From Syntrophobacter fumaroxidans MPOB (GTDB lineage: Bacteria > Desulfobacterota > Syntrophobacteria > Syntrophobacterales > Syntrophobacteraceae), in the NCBI RefSeq assembly GCF_000014965.1, contig NC_008554.1, positions 62,001-126,000 on the forward strand: a stretch of 64,000 bases of DNA. Reading direction: 5' to 3'. Each line of letters starts with the position of its first letter. The stretch's first letter is position 1. The position numbers and the translations under genes are program-made. Below the pieces are notes generated by a model. It made no database searches. It saw nothing but the letters and a program-made list of their open reading frames with translations, and had not been told where the DNA came from. Below are positions 56,044-64,000 of the stretch, piece after piece.

Positions 56044-58491
56044 TCAATGGGCCCTGATTTCGTCCGCCGCGGGCGGCTTCTGTTCGAACATCACCGCCTG
56101 CTGAGCTCCCGCTTCCTCCTCATGGAACAGTTCACGGTCTTCCGGCACCACCATTGCCTTGCGCAGCACGTCATCCATGTGCTCCACCAGTTCCACCTGG
56201 ATCTCTTCGAGGATTTTGGCCGGAATGTCTTTGAGATCCTTTGCGTTGTCCTTGGGAATCAGCACGGTTTTGAGCAGAGCCCGGTGGGCGGCGAGGATCT
56301 TCTCCTTGAGCCCGCCGATGGGCAGGACCCTGCCGCGCAGCGTGATTTCACCGGTCATGGCCAGGTCGCTGCGCACGGGGATGCGCGCAAGGGCCGAAAC
56401 GATGGAGGTGGCCATCGTGATGCCCGCCGAAGGTCCGTCCTTGGGGATGGCTCCTTCCGGCACGTGCACGTGGATATCGAAATTCTGGTAGAAGTCCGGG
56501 TCGATCCCCAGGCGCTTGGCTCGCGATCGGACGTAACTCAGGGCCGCCTGGGCGGACTCCTGCATCACGTCGCCCAGTTTCCCGGTGATCTGGACCTTTC
56601 CCTTGCCGGGCATCACCACGGTTTCGATGCCGAGGATATCGCCGCCGAATTCGGTCCAGGCAAGACCCACCGCGAGACCGATCTCATCTTTCTCTTCGGC
56701 GACGCCGTAACGGAACTTGGGAATTCCGAGGTATTCCTGCACGAGATCCTCGGTGAGCTCGATCCTGGTTTCAGGGCCGCGCCGGACGACTTCCTTGGCC
56801 ACCTTGCGGCAAATGGAGGCGATTTCCCGCTCGAGGTTCCGCACGCCGGCTTCCTTGGTGTAGTGGCGAATGATGTAGAGCAGCATGTCGTCCGAGAACG
56901 CGATGTTATCGAGCGAGAGGCCATTGGCCTTGCACTGCTTGGCCACCAGGAAGTTCCTCCCGATATTGAGCTTGTCGAATTCCGTGTACCCGGCAATCTG
57001 GATGATCTCCATGCGATCCCGCAACGGCGGCGGAATCGAATGCAGGTTGTTGGCGGTGGTGATGAAAAACACCTCCGAGAGATCGTAATCGAGATCCAGG
57101 TAATGATCGTTGAACGAGAAGTTCTGTTCGGGGTCCAGCACTTCGAGCAGGGCGGCCGAGGGATCTCCCCGGAAATCCATGCTCATCTTGTCTACTTCGT
57201 CCAGGCAGAAGACCGGGTTGTTGGATTTCACCTTCTTGAGGCTCTGGATGATCTTGCCCGGCATGGCGCCGATATAAGTGCGCCGGTGACCGCGGATTTC
57301 GGCTTCATCCCGAACGCCTCCGAGCGACAACCGGATGAAATTCCGGTTCATGGCGCGGGCGATGGACTTGGCCAGAGATGTCTTGCCCACGCCGGGAGGT
57401 CCAACGAAGCACAGGATGGGACCCTTGATCCGCTTGACCAGCGCCTGGACCGCAAGGTACTCGATGATCCTTTCCTTGGGTTTCTCGAGCCCGTAGTGGT
57501 CTTCGTCCAGGATGCGGATGGACTCGTCGATGTCCAGCTTGTCCCTGGTTTTTTCATACCAGGGCAGCGACAGGATCCAATCGATGTAATTCCTGACCAC
57601 CGTCGCTTCGGCACTCATGGGGGACATCAACTTGAGTTTCTTGAATTCCGCCCGAACCTTGGCCGCGGCCTCCTGGCTCAGCTTCTTTCGCTTGATGCGT
57701 TTTTCCAGCTCTTCCAGCTCGGACTTGAAGTCGTCCTTTTCGCCCATTTCCTTCTGAATGGCGCGCATTTGCTCGTTCAGGTAATACTCGCGCTGGGTCT
57801 TCTCCATTTGCTTCTTGACCCGGCCCTTGATGCGCTCCTCCGTCTGGAGAATCTCTATTTCGGAACGGATCTGGCCGAAAAGTTTCTCGAGCCGTTTGGC
57901 CACACCGAGCGTTTCGAGAAGCTTCTGCTTGACGTCGAGCTTGAAGGGCATGTAGGCGGCAATGGTGTCGGCCAGGCGCGACGCATTGTCGATGGCCGCC
58001 ACGGCATCGAGTATCTCCTGGTTGATCTTCTTGTTGTGCTTTGAATACGCATCGAAGGCCGCCCGCACTCCGCGACGCAGCGCCTCGATCTCCACGGATT
58101 CATCCTCAGATTCCTCCAGCCCTTCCAGGCTTACGAAGAAGTGGTCCGGATGAGGAATGAAGCTCGATATTCGGGCTCGAAAATCGCCTTCCACGAGGAC
58201 CTTCACCGTCCCGTCCGGCAACCTCAGAATCTGCAGGATATTGGCGACAGTGCCCACCCGGTAGATGTCGGATTCTCCCGGAGTATCCGTCTTTGCCTTG
58301 GTTTGCGCCGCCAGGAAAATCTTCTTGTCGGTGGCCATGGCCTTGTCCAGCGCGTTCACCGACTTGTCCCGGCCGACGAACAGCGGCACCACCATGGATG
58401 GGAATACGACGATGTCGCGCAACGGCAGAAGCGGCATCGCGAAAGTCGCGCTGCCGGATTGTTCATCCTTGTTGCGAGTCAGCTTGAACAT
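56044..58491 (-). CDS. lon: ATP-dependent protease Lon
   Basis: An 815-residue Lon (LonA type): N-terminal substrate domain ([20 protein letters not shown]), AAA+ module with Walker [10 protein letters not shown] near residue 364, and a C-terminal protease domain with the catalytic serine in KDGPSAG (near 687) and lysine in the [11 protein letters not shown] region. It degrades misfolded proteins in the cytoplasm. The ATG at 58491 starts [10 protein letters not shown]; the upstream open frame is not family-like. It follows clpX on the same strand. Confidence 0.96.
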   Translation of the reverse strand: MFKLTRNKDEQSGSATFAMPLLPLRDIVVFPSMVVPLFVGRDKSVNALDKAMATDKKIFLAAQTKAKTDTPGESDIYRVGTVANILQILRLPDGTVKVLVEGDFRARISSFIPHPDHFFVSLEGLEESEDESVEIEALRRGVRAAFDAYSKHNKKINQEILDAVAAIDNASRLADTIAAYMPFKLDVKQKLLETLGVAKRLEKLFGQIRSEIEILQTEERIKGRVKKQMEKTQREYYLNEQMRAIQKEMGEKDDFKSELEELEKRIKRKKLSQEAAAKVRAEFKKLKLMSPMSAEATVVRNYIDWILSLPWYEKTRDKLDIDESIRILDEDHYGLEKPKERIIEYLAVQALVKRIKGPILCFVGPPGVGKTSLAKSIARAMNRNFIRLSLGGVRDEAEIRGHRRTYIGAMPGKIIQSLKKVKSNNPVFCLDEVDKMSMDFRGDPSAALLEVLDPEQNFSFNDHYLDLDYDLSEVFFITTANNLHSIPPPLRDRMEIIQIAGYTEFDKLNIGRNFLVAKQCKANGLSLDNIAFSDDMLLYIIRHYTKEAGVRNLEREIASICRKVAKEVVRRGPETRIELTEDLVQEYLGIPKFRYGVAEEKDEIGLAVGLAWTEFGGDILGIETVVMPGKGKVQITGKLGDVMQESAQAALSYVRSRAKRLGIDPDFYQNFDIHVHVPEGAIPKDGPSAGITMATSIVSALARIPVRSDLAMTGEITLRGRVLPIGGLKEKILAAHRALLKTVLIPKDNAKDLKDIPAKILEEIQVELVEHMDDVLRKAMVVPEDRELFHEEEAGAQQAVMFEQKPPAADEIRAH

Positions 58492-58690
58492 ATGTCCCTG
58501 AGTCTCCCTGTTTTTCGAGAGGCTGATCGAATCACCCTGTCGACGAACCCCCCTCGTTTCCGGCCCTCGCTTCAGCGGCACCCGTTCGTCCCGAGGGTCG
58601 AAACCGAGGCGTGTTACGCCTTACGTTGTTCCAGGGCAGGTCTTCCGTCGCCCGGCGGCCTCCGAGAACCGGGCGGAAACACCTGCGCCG

Positions 58691-59944
58691 CTATGCCGAT
58701 TCCTGGCTCTGGTTGCGGTAGAGCAGCAGCGGCTTGGCCTGCTTCACGAGCACGTCTTCGTTAATGATGCATTCCTGAATCTCCGGGTGCGAGGGAAGAT
58801 CGTACATGATGTCGAGCATGATGTTTTCCATGATGGACCGCAATCCTCTCGCTCCGGATTTCCTCCTGATGGCTTCCTTGGCGATGGCCCGCAACACCCC
58901 TTCGGTGAACCTCAGGCGAACGTCTTCCAGTTCGAAAAGCTTCTTGTATTGCTTGACGAGCGCATTCTTGGGCTCGGTCAGGATGCTGACCAGCTCGTCC
59001 TCCGTGAGCTCGTTGAGTGTCGCGATGACCGGCAGGCGCCCGACGAACTCGGGGATCATCCCGAATTTGAGGAGATCTTCGGGCTGCACCTTGATCAGGA
59101 TCTCCCCGACGCTCTTGTCCTCCTTGCTCCTGATTTCGGCTCCGAAACCCATTCCCTTGACGCCCACCCGCGACTGAATGATGGTTTCGAGGTAATTGAA
59201 GGCGCCGCCGCAGATGAACAGGATGTTGGTGGTGTCGATCTTGATGAATTCCTGTTGCGGGTGTTTGCGCCCCCCTTTGGGCGGAACATTGGCGACCGTC
59301 CCCTCGAGAATCTTGAGCAATGCCTGCTGAACGCCCTCCCCGGAAACGTCCCGGGTGATGGATGGGCTGTCCGATTTCTTCGCGATCTTGTCGATCTCGT
59401 CGATGTAGACGATCCCGCGGGATGCCTTCTCGATATCATAATCGGCAGCCTGGATGAGGCTCACCAGGATATTTTCGACGTCCTCGCCCACGTACCCCGC
59501 TTCGGTGAGGGTCGTCGCGTCGGCGATGGTGAAGGGCACGTTCAGAATGCGGGCCAGCGTCTGTGCGAGGAGCGTTTTTCCCGACCCGGTGGGGCCGATC
59601 ATCAGGATGTTGCTCTTCTGCAGTTCGACGTCGTTCTTGTCGATTTTCAGTTCGATGCGCTTGTAATGGTTGTGCACCGCAACGGAGAGTATCTTCTTGG
59701 CCCGATCCTGGCCGATCACGTACTGATCGAGTATGGCTTTGATCTCGGCCGGCTTGGGAATCTGGGTGGCACGGGCCGCTTCCTCGCGCTCGTACTCCTC
59801 CGCGATGATGTCGTTGCACAACTCCACGCACTCATCGCAAATGTAAACCGTGGGCCCGGCGATCAGTTTCTTGACCTCGTCCTGGCTCTTCCCGCAAAAA
59901 GAGCAGCGCAGCTCCCCGCCTCGATCATCCCGCTTCCTAGCCAT
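58691..59944 (-). CDS. clpX: ATP-dependent Clp protease ATP-binding subunit ClpX
   Basis: The AAA+ unfoldase of ClpXP. The N-terminal zinc finger has C14, C17, C36 and C39. Walker A GPTGSGKT is at 117-124 and Walker [13 protein letters not shown] follows; the GYVGEDVEN block and RKSGARGLR sensor region are intact. 417 residues is normal. It is separated from clpP by 563 bp, more than usual. Confidence 0.97.
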   Translation of the reverse strand: MARKRDDRGGELRCSFCGKSQDEVKKLIAGPTVYICDECVELCNDIIAEEYEREEAARATQIPKPAEIKAILDQYVIGQDRAKKILSVAVHNHYKRIELKIDKNDVELQKSNILMIGPTGSGKTLLAQTLARILNVPFTIADATTLTEAGYVGEDVENILVSLIQAADYDIEKASRGIVYIDEIDKIAKKSDSPSITRDVSGEGVQQALLKILEGTVANVPPKGGRKHPQQEFIKIDTTNILFICGGAFNYLETIIQSRVGVKGMGFGAEIRSKEDKSVGEILIKVQPEDLLKFGMIPEFVGRLPVIATLNELTEDELVSILTEPKNALVKQYKKLFELEDVRLRFTEGVLRAIAKEAIRRKSGARGLRSIMENIMLDIMYDLPSHPEIQECIINEDVLVKQAKPLLLYRNQSQESA

Positions 59945-60507
59945 TCAATCCTCCTCGGCTATTATGAGAAAACACCGACAAACCGAATCGTCGGCAGTGA
60001 GTCCTGTTGTGCGGTTATGAATGCTACAAATCCAACCTGTGACGGATTATGTATCATTATAATCAGCTGCGGCGCGTTTAGCCACTTCGAAAACCGGCCG
60101 CATTTCATGCGCACCGGCTTACACACGTAACCTGAGAAATCCTAAAGGTCAACCACTTTTGTGAGAAAGTCCAACATGGTAGGCCGAAAATGAAAGCGAA
60201 ATTCCCCGACGATCCGTACACTTCCGGCCGATTCACCTCCGGCCCCGCCGGTCACCGCCCCCGCAGCGACTGAGCTGCGCAACCGGAGAATACACGGCGG
60301 TATCCTCATCTGTCCGGATGGGCCGCGCGGGAACCTCCCGGTGCGCAACGCGGCCGGCGTGCGGACAAAGCAAGCCCAATTGCTGAAACATTTTCAGGAA
60401 GGCGACAGGACCGCGCGGCATGCCGGGTTCCTTCGAACCCATCGGCGGTGCGCGAAACACCGGCCGGCGCCGGCGTTTCGGGAAAGAGCCGTCGGGACGA
60501 GGCGGTT
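59945..60507. other. Long clpP-clpX spacer
   Basis: No gene is supported. The clpX-proximal part (59950-60140) is AT-rich, and on the minus strand TATAAT (60061-60056) could be a -10 box for clpX, with no good -35. The rest is GC-rich. Confidence 0.45.
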
Positions 60508-61116
60508 TCAGGAGGTGGCGGAAGGCAGTATCGAGAGTCTGCTGGTGAAGATGTGGTCCACCATTCCGTACTCCCGGGCCTGCTCTCCGGACATGTAGAA
60601 ATCCCTGTCCGTGTCGCGTTGGATCTGTTCCACCGGCCTGCCGGTATGCCTCACGAGAATGTCGTTCAACTCTTCACGCAACTTCAGGATTTCCTTGGCC
60701 TGGATCTCGACGTCGGTCGCCTGTCCCTGGAATCCGCCCATGGGCTGGTGGAGCATGATGCGGACATGCGGGAGAGCGTAGCGCTTGCCCTTGACGCCCG
60801 CGGCCAGCAGGATCGCGGCCATGCTTGCCGCCTGCCCCATGCAAAGTGTCGAAACGTTGGGTTTGATGAACTGCATGGTGTCATAAATGGCCAGGCCGGC
60901 AGTGACGAGCCCCCCGGGCGAATTGATGTAGAAGTGGATGTCCTTGTCGGGGTCTTCCGACTCCAGAAAAAGCAGTTGCGCGATGATCACGTTGGCCACT
61001 TCGTCCGTGATCGCCGTGCCCAAAAAAATGATGCGATCACGGAGCAGCCTCGAATAGATGTCGAAAGCCCTTTCTCCGCGGCTGCTCTGTTCGACTACGA
61101 TGGGAATGAGGGACAT
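60508..61116 (-). CDS. clpP: ATP-dependent Clp protease proteolytic subunit
   Basis: A 202-residue serine peptidase with the catalytic triad S98 (GQAASMAA), H123 (MLHQPMGG) and D172. The N-terminus [22 protein letters not shown] is typical; family members lose a short propeptide. It is 14 bp downstream of tig. Confidence 0.97.
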   Translation of the reverse strand: MSLIPIVVEQSSRGERAFDIYSRLLRDRIIFLGTAITDEVANVIIAQLLFLESEDPDKDIHFYINSPGGLVTAGLAIYDTMQFIKPNVSTLCMGQAASMAAILLAAGVKGKRYALPHVRIMLHQPMGGFQGQATDVEIQAKEILKLREELNDILVRHTGRPVEQIQRDTDRDFYMSGEQAREYGMVDHIFTSRLSILPSATS

Positions 61117-61130
61117 AAATCGCTCCTGAG

Positions 61131-62438
61131 CTACTCGCTCTTTTCTTCCTGCGAGATGTGACCGGAGACCGCTTCCGACTCGAGGAACCGGAACACTTTC
61201 TCCTGGATTTTGCTTTCCTTGGACTGTTCCACGACGGCACTGTCCGCAAATTCATGCTTCACCGTGGCCACGTCCATGCGGGCGTACCGGGCCACTTCCT
61301 GGTAGACCTGCTCGATCTCCTCGTCCGTGAGCTTCAGATTTTCCTGGTCGGCGATCTTCTCCAGGATCAACCGCCTCAGGATGTTCCGCTCGGCCTGCGG
61401 CCTGTAGTCGGCCCTGATTTCCGGCGTGTTGAACTTGGAAACGTCCATCTTCAGTCCCTGGCTCTCAAACTGGTGCAGCAGATTTCCCACCATCCGGTCG
61501 ACCTCGCGGTCGATGACCTTGGCGGACAGCTCGATCTTGACCTTGCTCAGCAGCTGGTCCAGAATTTGCTGTTGAACGTCCGACCGCGCCTGGTATTCTT
61601 CCCTTTTCAGGAGCTCCTCGCGAATGGTCTGCTTCAGGGCGTCGAGAGCGTCGAAGCGGCTGTTGACGGCCTGAGCGAAGTCATCGTCGAGCTCCGGCAG
61701 AACTTTTTCCTTGACCTCCTTGACAGTCACCTCGAAGAGCACCCTTTTTCCCGCAATCTCCCGCATGGGAGCGTTCTCGGGATAGTCGACCTCGAAGGAG
61801 ACGGTTTCCCCGGCACGGCGACCGATCAGATTGGCGTCGAAGTCGGGATGGACGGCCTTCTTGCCGATTTCCGCCATGTAATCGGCGGATTTTCCTTTTT
61901 CGAACACTTTGCCGTCAACGGAAGGGGTGAAATCGATGACCGCGACGTCGCCTTCCCTTGCCGGGCGTTCCGTCTCGAGCGTGCGGAGCTCGGCGTGCTG
62001 CTCGCGCAGGCGCTGCAGTTCCGAGTCCACCTGCTCATCCGCGACGTCTATACTCGGTTTGCGGATTTCCAGGCCCCTGTACCCTTCCAGCTCGAACGGC
62101 GGACAGACATCCACGATCGCCGTATAGGAGAAAGAACCGCTGTCGTTGAAGTGCGTCTCGCTGACGTCCGCTTCGACGAGCGGTTTGAGGTCCGTTTCCT
62201 TGAGCGCTTCAGGGAAGGTCTCCTGGATGAATTGTGAAGAGACCTCTTGCTCTATGGTTTTGCCGTAGTAGGACTTGATGATGCTGCGGGGCACCTTGCC
62301 GGGCCGAAACCCTTTGATCTTGATCCGCCTGGACATCTCCCGGTATTTCCCCTCGATTTCCTGCCGCACCTTTTCCGGGGGTATTTCCACCTGAAGCTTT
62401 TTTTGGTTTTCACTGAGATCGACAACGGAAACGTTCAT
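61131..62438 (-). CDS. tig: Trigger factor
   Basis: The ribosome-bound chaperone: an N-terminal domain with the ribosome-binding GFRPGKVP signature, a FKBP-type PPIase domain ([15 protein letters not shown] to [12 protein letters not shown]) and a helical C-terminal domain. 435 residues from the ATG at 62438 (AAGG five bases upstream); a GTG two codons earlier is also possible. The tig-clpP order is classical. Confidence 0.96.
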
Positions 62439-62501
62439 TTCCACCTTCTTTCACCTTTCTGCGGAAAAGCGGTACCAGAGTTAGGGAACCCTTGATGCGT
62501 C

Positions 62502-62588
62502 TGGTGCGAGAGGGGGGAATTGAACCCCCATCCTGCGAGCAGGGCTGGATCCTAAGTCCAGTGCGTCTACCAGTTCCGCCACTCTCGC
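62502..62588 (-). tRNA. tRNA-Leu (TAG)
   Basis: A class-II tRNA on the minus strand (87 nt) with acceptor GCGAGAG / CTCTCGC, encoded ACCA, long variable arm, and anticodon loop CTTAGGA (anticodon TAG). Confidence 0.95.
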
Positions 62589-62690
62589 CAACGCATAGCC
62601 CTTATTCAGCCCAAAATATGAGAAAAAACCATTTTTCGACCGTTATGTCAAGGGAAAGCGCCGGAGGCCGTCCACGAGGCAAGGAGGCGG

Positions 62691-63140
62691 TCAGTTCCAG
62701 TTCACCACGTCCGCGTTTTCCGCTTCGCCGCCTTCCTGTGCGTCCGCTCCCAGCGAGTAGAGATCGTACTCGCCGTGTTCTCCCGGTGACCGGTAGAGAT
62801 AGGCCTGACCCCACGGGTCGTCCGGCAGTTCCTTACTCAGATACGGCCCGTCCCATTTCTTGTAGCCGGGGTTCTTGCGCAGCGCGCCGAGGCCTTCTTC
62901 AGTGGTCGGATATCTGCCGATGTCCAGGCGGTAGGCATCCAGGGCGGTTCCGATCATGCTGATCTGTGTCTTTGCCGCCTGCTGCCGCGAACCGCCGAGC
63001 TTGTGGATCAGCCTGGGGCCTACCAGGGCGGCCAGCAGCCCAAGGATGATCATGACGATGAGCAATTCGATGAGGGTGAACCCCGCCTTCGACCGTCTCG
63101 GGTTCTTCCCGCCATGGCACGTGTCTTGAGAACCATGCAT
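62691..63140 (-). CDS. gspG: Type II secretion system major pseudopilin GspG
   Basis: The prepilin peptidase site KAG/FTLIELL lies after residue 20, with the conserved E at +5 and a hydrophobic helix to about residue 42. The C-terminal domain has the DIGRYPTTEEGLGAL, WDGPYL and DPWGQAYLYRSPG blocks and the calcium-site region of the major pseudopilin. ATG at 63140 (149 residues) has GGAG seven bases upstream. No other gsp gene is adjacent, so it is isolated from its operon or belongs to one elsewhere. Confidence 0.92.
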   Translation of the reverse strand: MHGSQDTCHGGKNPRRSKAGFTLIELLIVMIILGLLAALVGPRLIHKLGGSRQQAAKTQISMIGTALDAYRLDIGRYPTTEEGLGALRKNPGYKKWDGPYLSKELPDDPWGQAYLYRSPGEHGEYDLYSLGADAQEGGEAENADVVNWN

Positions 63141-63279
63141 AATCATTCTCCGTGGAGGTTGCTCCCCGTGTGGAAACGTACAACCCGATGTTTCCAATGG
63201 AAATTGCCGTTAACGTATTTAACTGACGCATCCCTTCGTGTCAATGCGAAGGGACGCGGAAAGATGCCGGGCATGCCCG

Positions 63280-64000
63280 TCAACCCTGAAAAGCGCTGCC
63301 CTGGCGCAAGCGATGACGGCGCATGTGGTCGTGAACGGCTTCGATGTTTTTCCGCTTTTCCAATGCCCAGGAGGGCGCGACCAGCTCGCTCGGGTGGGGG
63401 TCTCCGGTCAGCCGCTGCACGATCATCCCGGGCGGCAAAAGGCTCAGGAAATCGCCTGCCGTCGCAGCGTATTCCTCCCGGCTCGGGCAGACGTATTTTC
63501 CGGCCCGGTGCCACCCGTGGAGAACGGTTCCGCGGATCACGTAGAGCGAATGAATCTTGACGGCCTGAATGTCCCGGCCCGCAATGAAACGAGCCGTGTT
63601 CAGCATGTCTTCCGAGGTTTCGCCGGGGAGCCCGAGAATCACGTGCGCGCAGACGGAAAGGCCTCGCGTTCGGGTGCGCCGCACGGCGTCCGAGAAAGTT
63701 TCGACGGAATGCCGGCGGTTGATGCGTTCGAGAGTGGAATCCTTTGCGGATTGCAGACCGTATTCCAGCCAGATCAGGTGTTTTGCCGAGAGCGCGCGCA
63801 AGTGGTCGAGCACCTCGTCGGGAACGCAATCCGGACGGGTGCCGATGGACAGACCGACCACTTCCGGGTCTTCGAGGGCCTCGGCGTATAGTTCCCTGAG
63901 CCTGGGCAGCGGGGCGTAAGTGTTGCTGAACGACTGAAAGTAGGCGATGAATCTTTTCGCATTGTAGCGCCGGCGGAGAATGGCTTTTGCTTCCCGGATC
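63280..64000 (-). CDS. Radical SAM protein, TIGR01212/YhcC type (N-terminus outside window)
   Basis: The frame is open to the right edge, so the CxxxCxxC cluster motif lies beyond the window. The visible 239 residues match the family: RFIAYFQSFSNTYAP, VVGLSIGTRPDCVPD, LEYGLQSAKDSTLERINRRH, HVILGLPGE and PPGMIVQRLTGD. The reaction is unknown. Confidence 0.88.
   Translation of the reverse strand, partial: IREAKAILRRRYNAKRFIAYFQSFSNTYAPLPRLRELYAEALEDPEVVGLSIGTRPDCVPDEVLDHLRALSAKHLIWLEYGLQSAKDSTLERINRRHSVETFSDAVRRTRTRGLSVCAHVILGLPGETSEDMLNTARFIAGRDIQAVKIHSLYVIRGTVLHGWHRAGKYVCPSREEYAATAGDFLSLLPPGMIVQRLTGDPHPSELVAPSWALEKRKNIEAVHDHMRRHRLRQGSAFQG

Overview
The window comes from a GC-rich genome that looks like an anaerobic deltaproteobacterium (Desulfobacterota), close in style to Syntrophobacter. 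This rests on inference from gene content: LL-diaminopimelate aminotransferase instead of the succinylase route, an hslVU-arg-dap supercluster, a lutABC-type lactate module, an octaheme cytochrome c with a b-type cytochrome partner, and tandem PATAN/DUF4388, Mut7-C and Memo proteins. No 16S rRNA is present, so the genus is not proven.

Layout. (1) 1-2.8 kb: the end of a cyclic-2,3-diphosphoglycerate-synthetase-like GTPase, carbamate kinase, and a convergent LOR/SDH (TIGR00300-type) ornithine cyclodeaminase; together they suggest arginine/ornithine catabolism. (2) 2.8-22.2 kb, all minus strand: xerC, hslV, hslU, argB, argD, argF, argG, argH, a fibronectin-III lipoprotein, lysA, dapF, dapA, dapB, dapL, folK, a small YHS/TRASH protein, a transaldolase-like aldolase, an SLT transglycosylase and pgsA. 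This covers arginine synthesis from N-acetylglutamate (except argC/argJ) and lysine synthesis from aspartate semialdehyde. (3) 22.7-26.6 kb: an EF-G2 paralogue, a double PATAN-domain protein and a MoaB/MogA protein. (4) 26.8-30.3 kb, minus: a small helical protein, then a coupled TPR lipoprotein / LolB-like lipoprotein / Mut7-C protein unit. (5) 30.5-34.8 kb: an orphan Memo protein, epmA-efp and enolase. (6) 34.9-38.3 kb: tRNA-Cys with promoter and terminator, then lutABC. (7) 38.8-41.3 kb: a lipoprotein, an RRM protein and a zinc-ribbon miniprotein. (8) 42-48 kb, the accessory stretch: an ABC exporter followed by a PF14907-type nucleotidyltransferase, a PIN-GNAT-PUA/EVE fusion, and an independent transcription unit for a 39-residue acidic peptide ending in Cys-Gly-Cys. 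(9) 48.2-50.6 kb: octaheme cytochrome c and cytochrome b. (10) 50.7-55.7 kb: a chromate-resistance island with chrA, rhodanese, MFS and DUF2148 on the minus strand and a split chrB on the plus strand, ending in an integrase remnant beside tRNA-Asp/tRNA-Val. (11) 56-62.5 kb, minus: lon, clpX, clpP, tig. (12) tRNA-Leu, gspG and the C-terminal part of a TIGR01212-type radical SAM protein.

The most interesting points are the divergent chr control region, where two copies of a GTAA-N6-TTAC palindrome sit on the start sites of two good sigma-70-like promoters; the in-frame stop in the DUF2148 gene; and the 39-codon peptide, which has its own promoter, ribosome-binding site and terminator.
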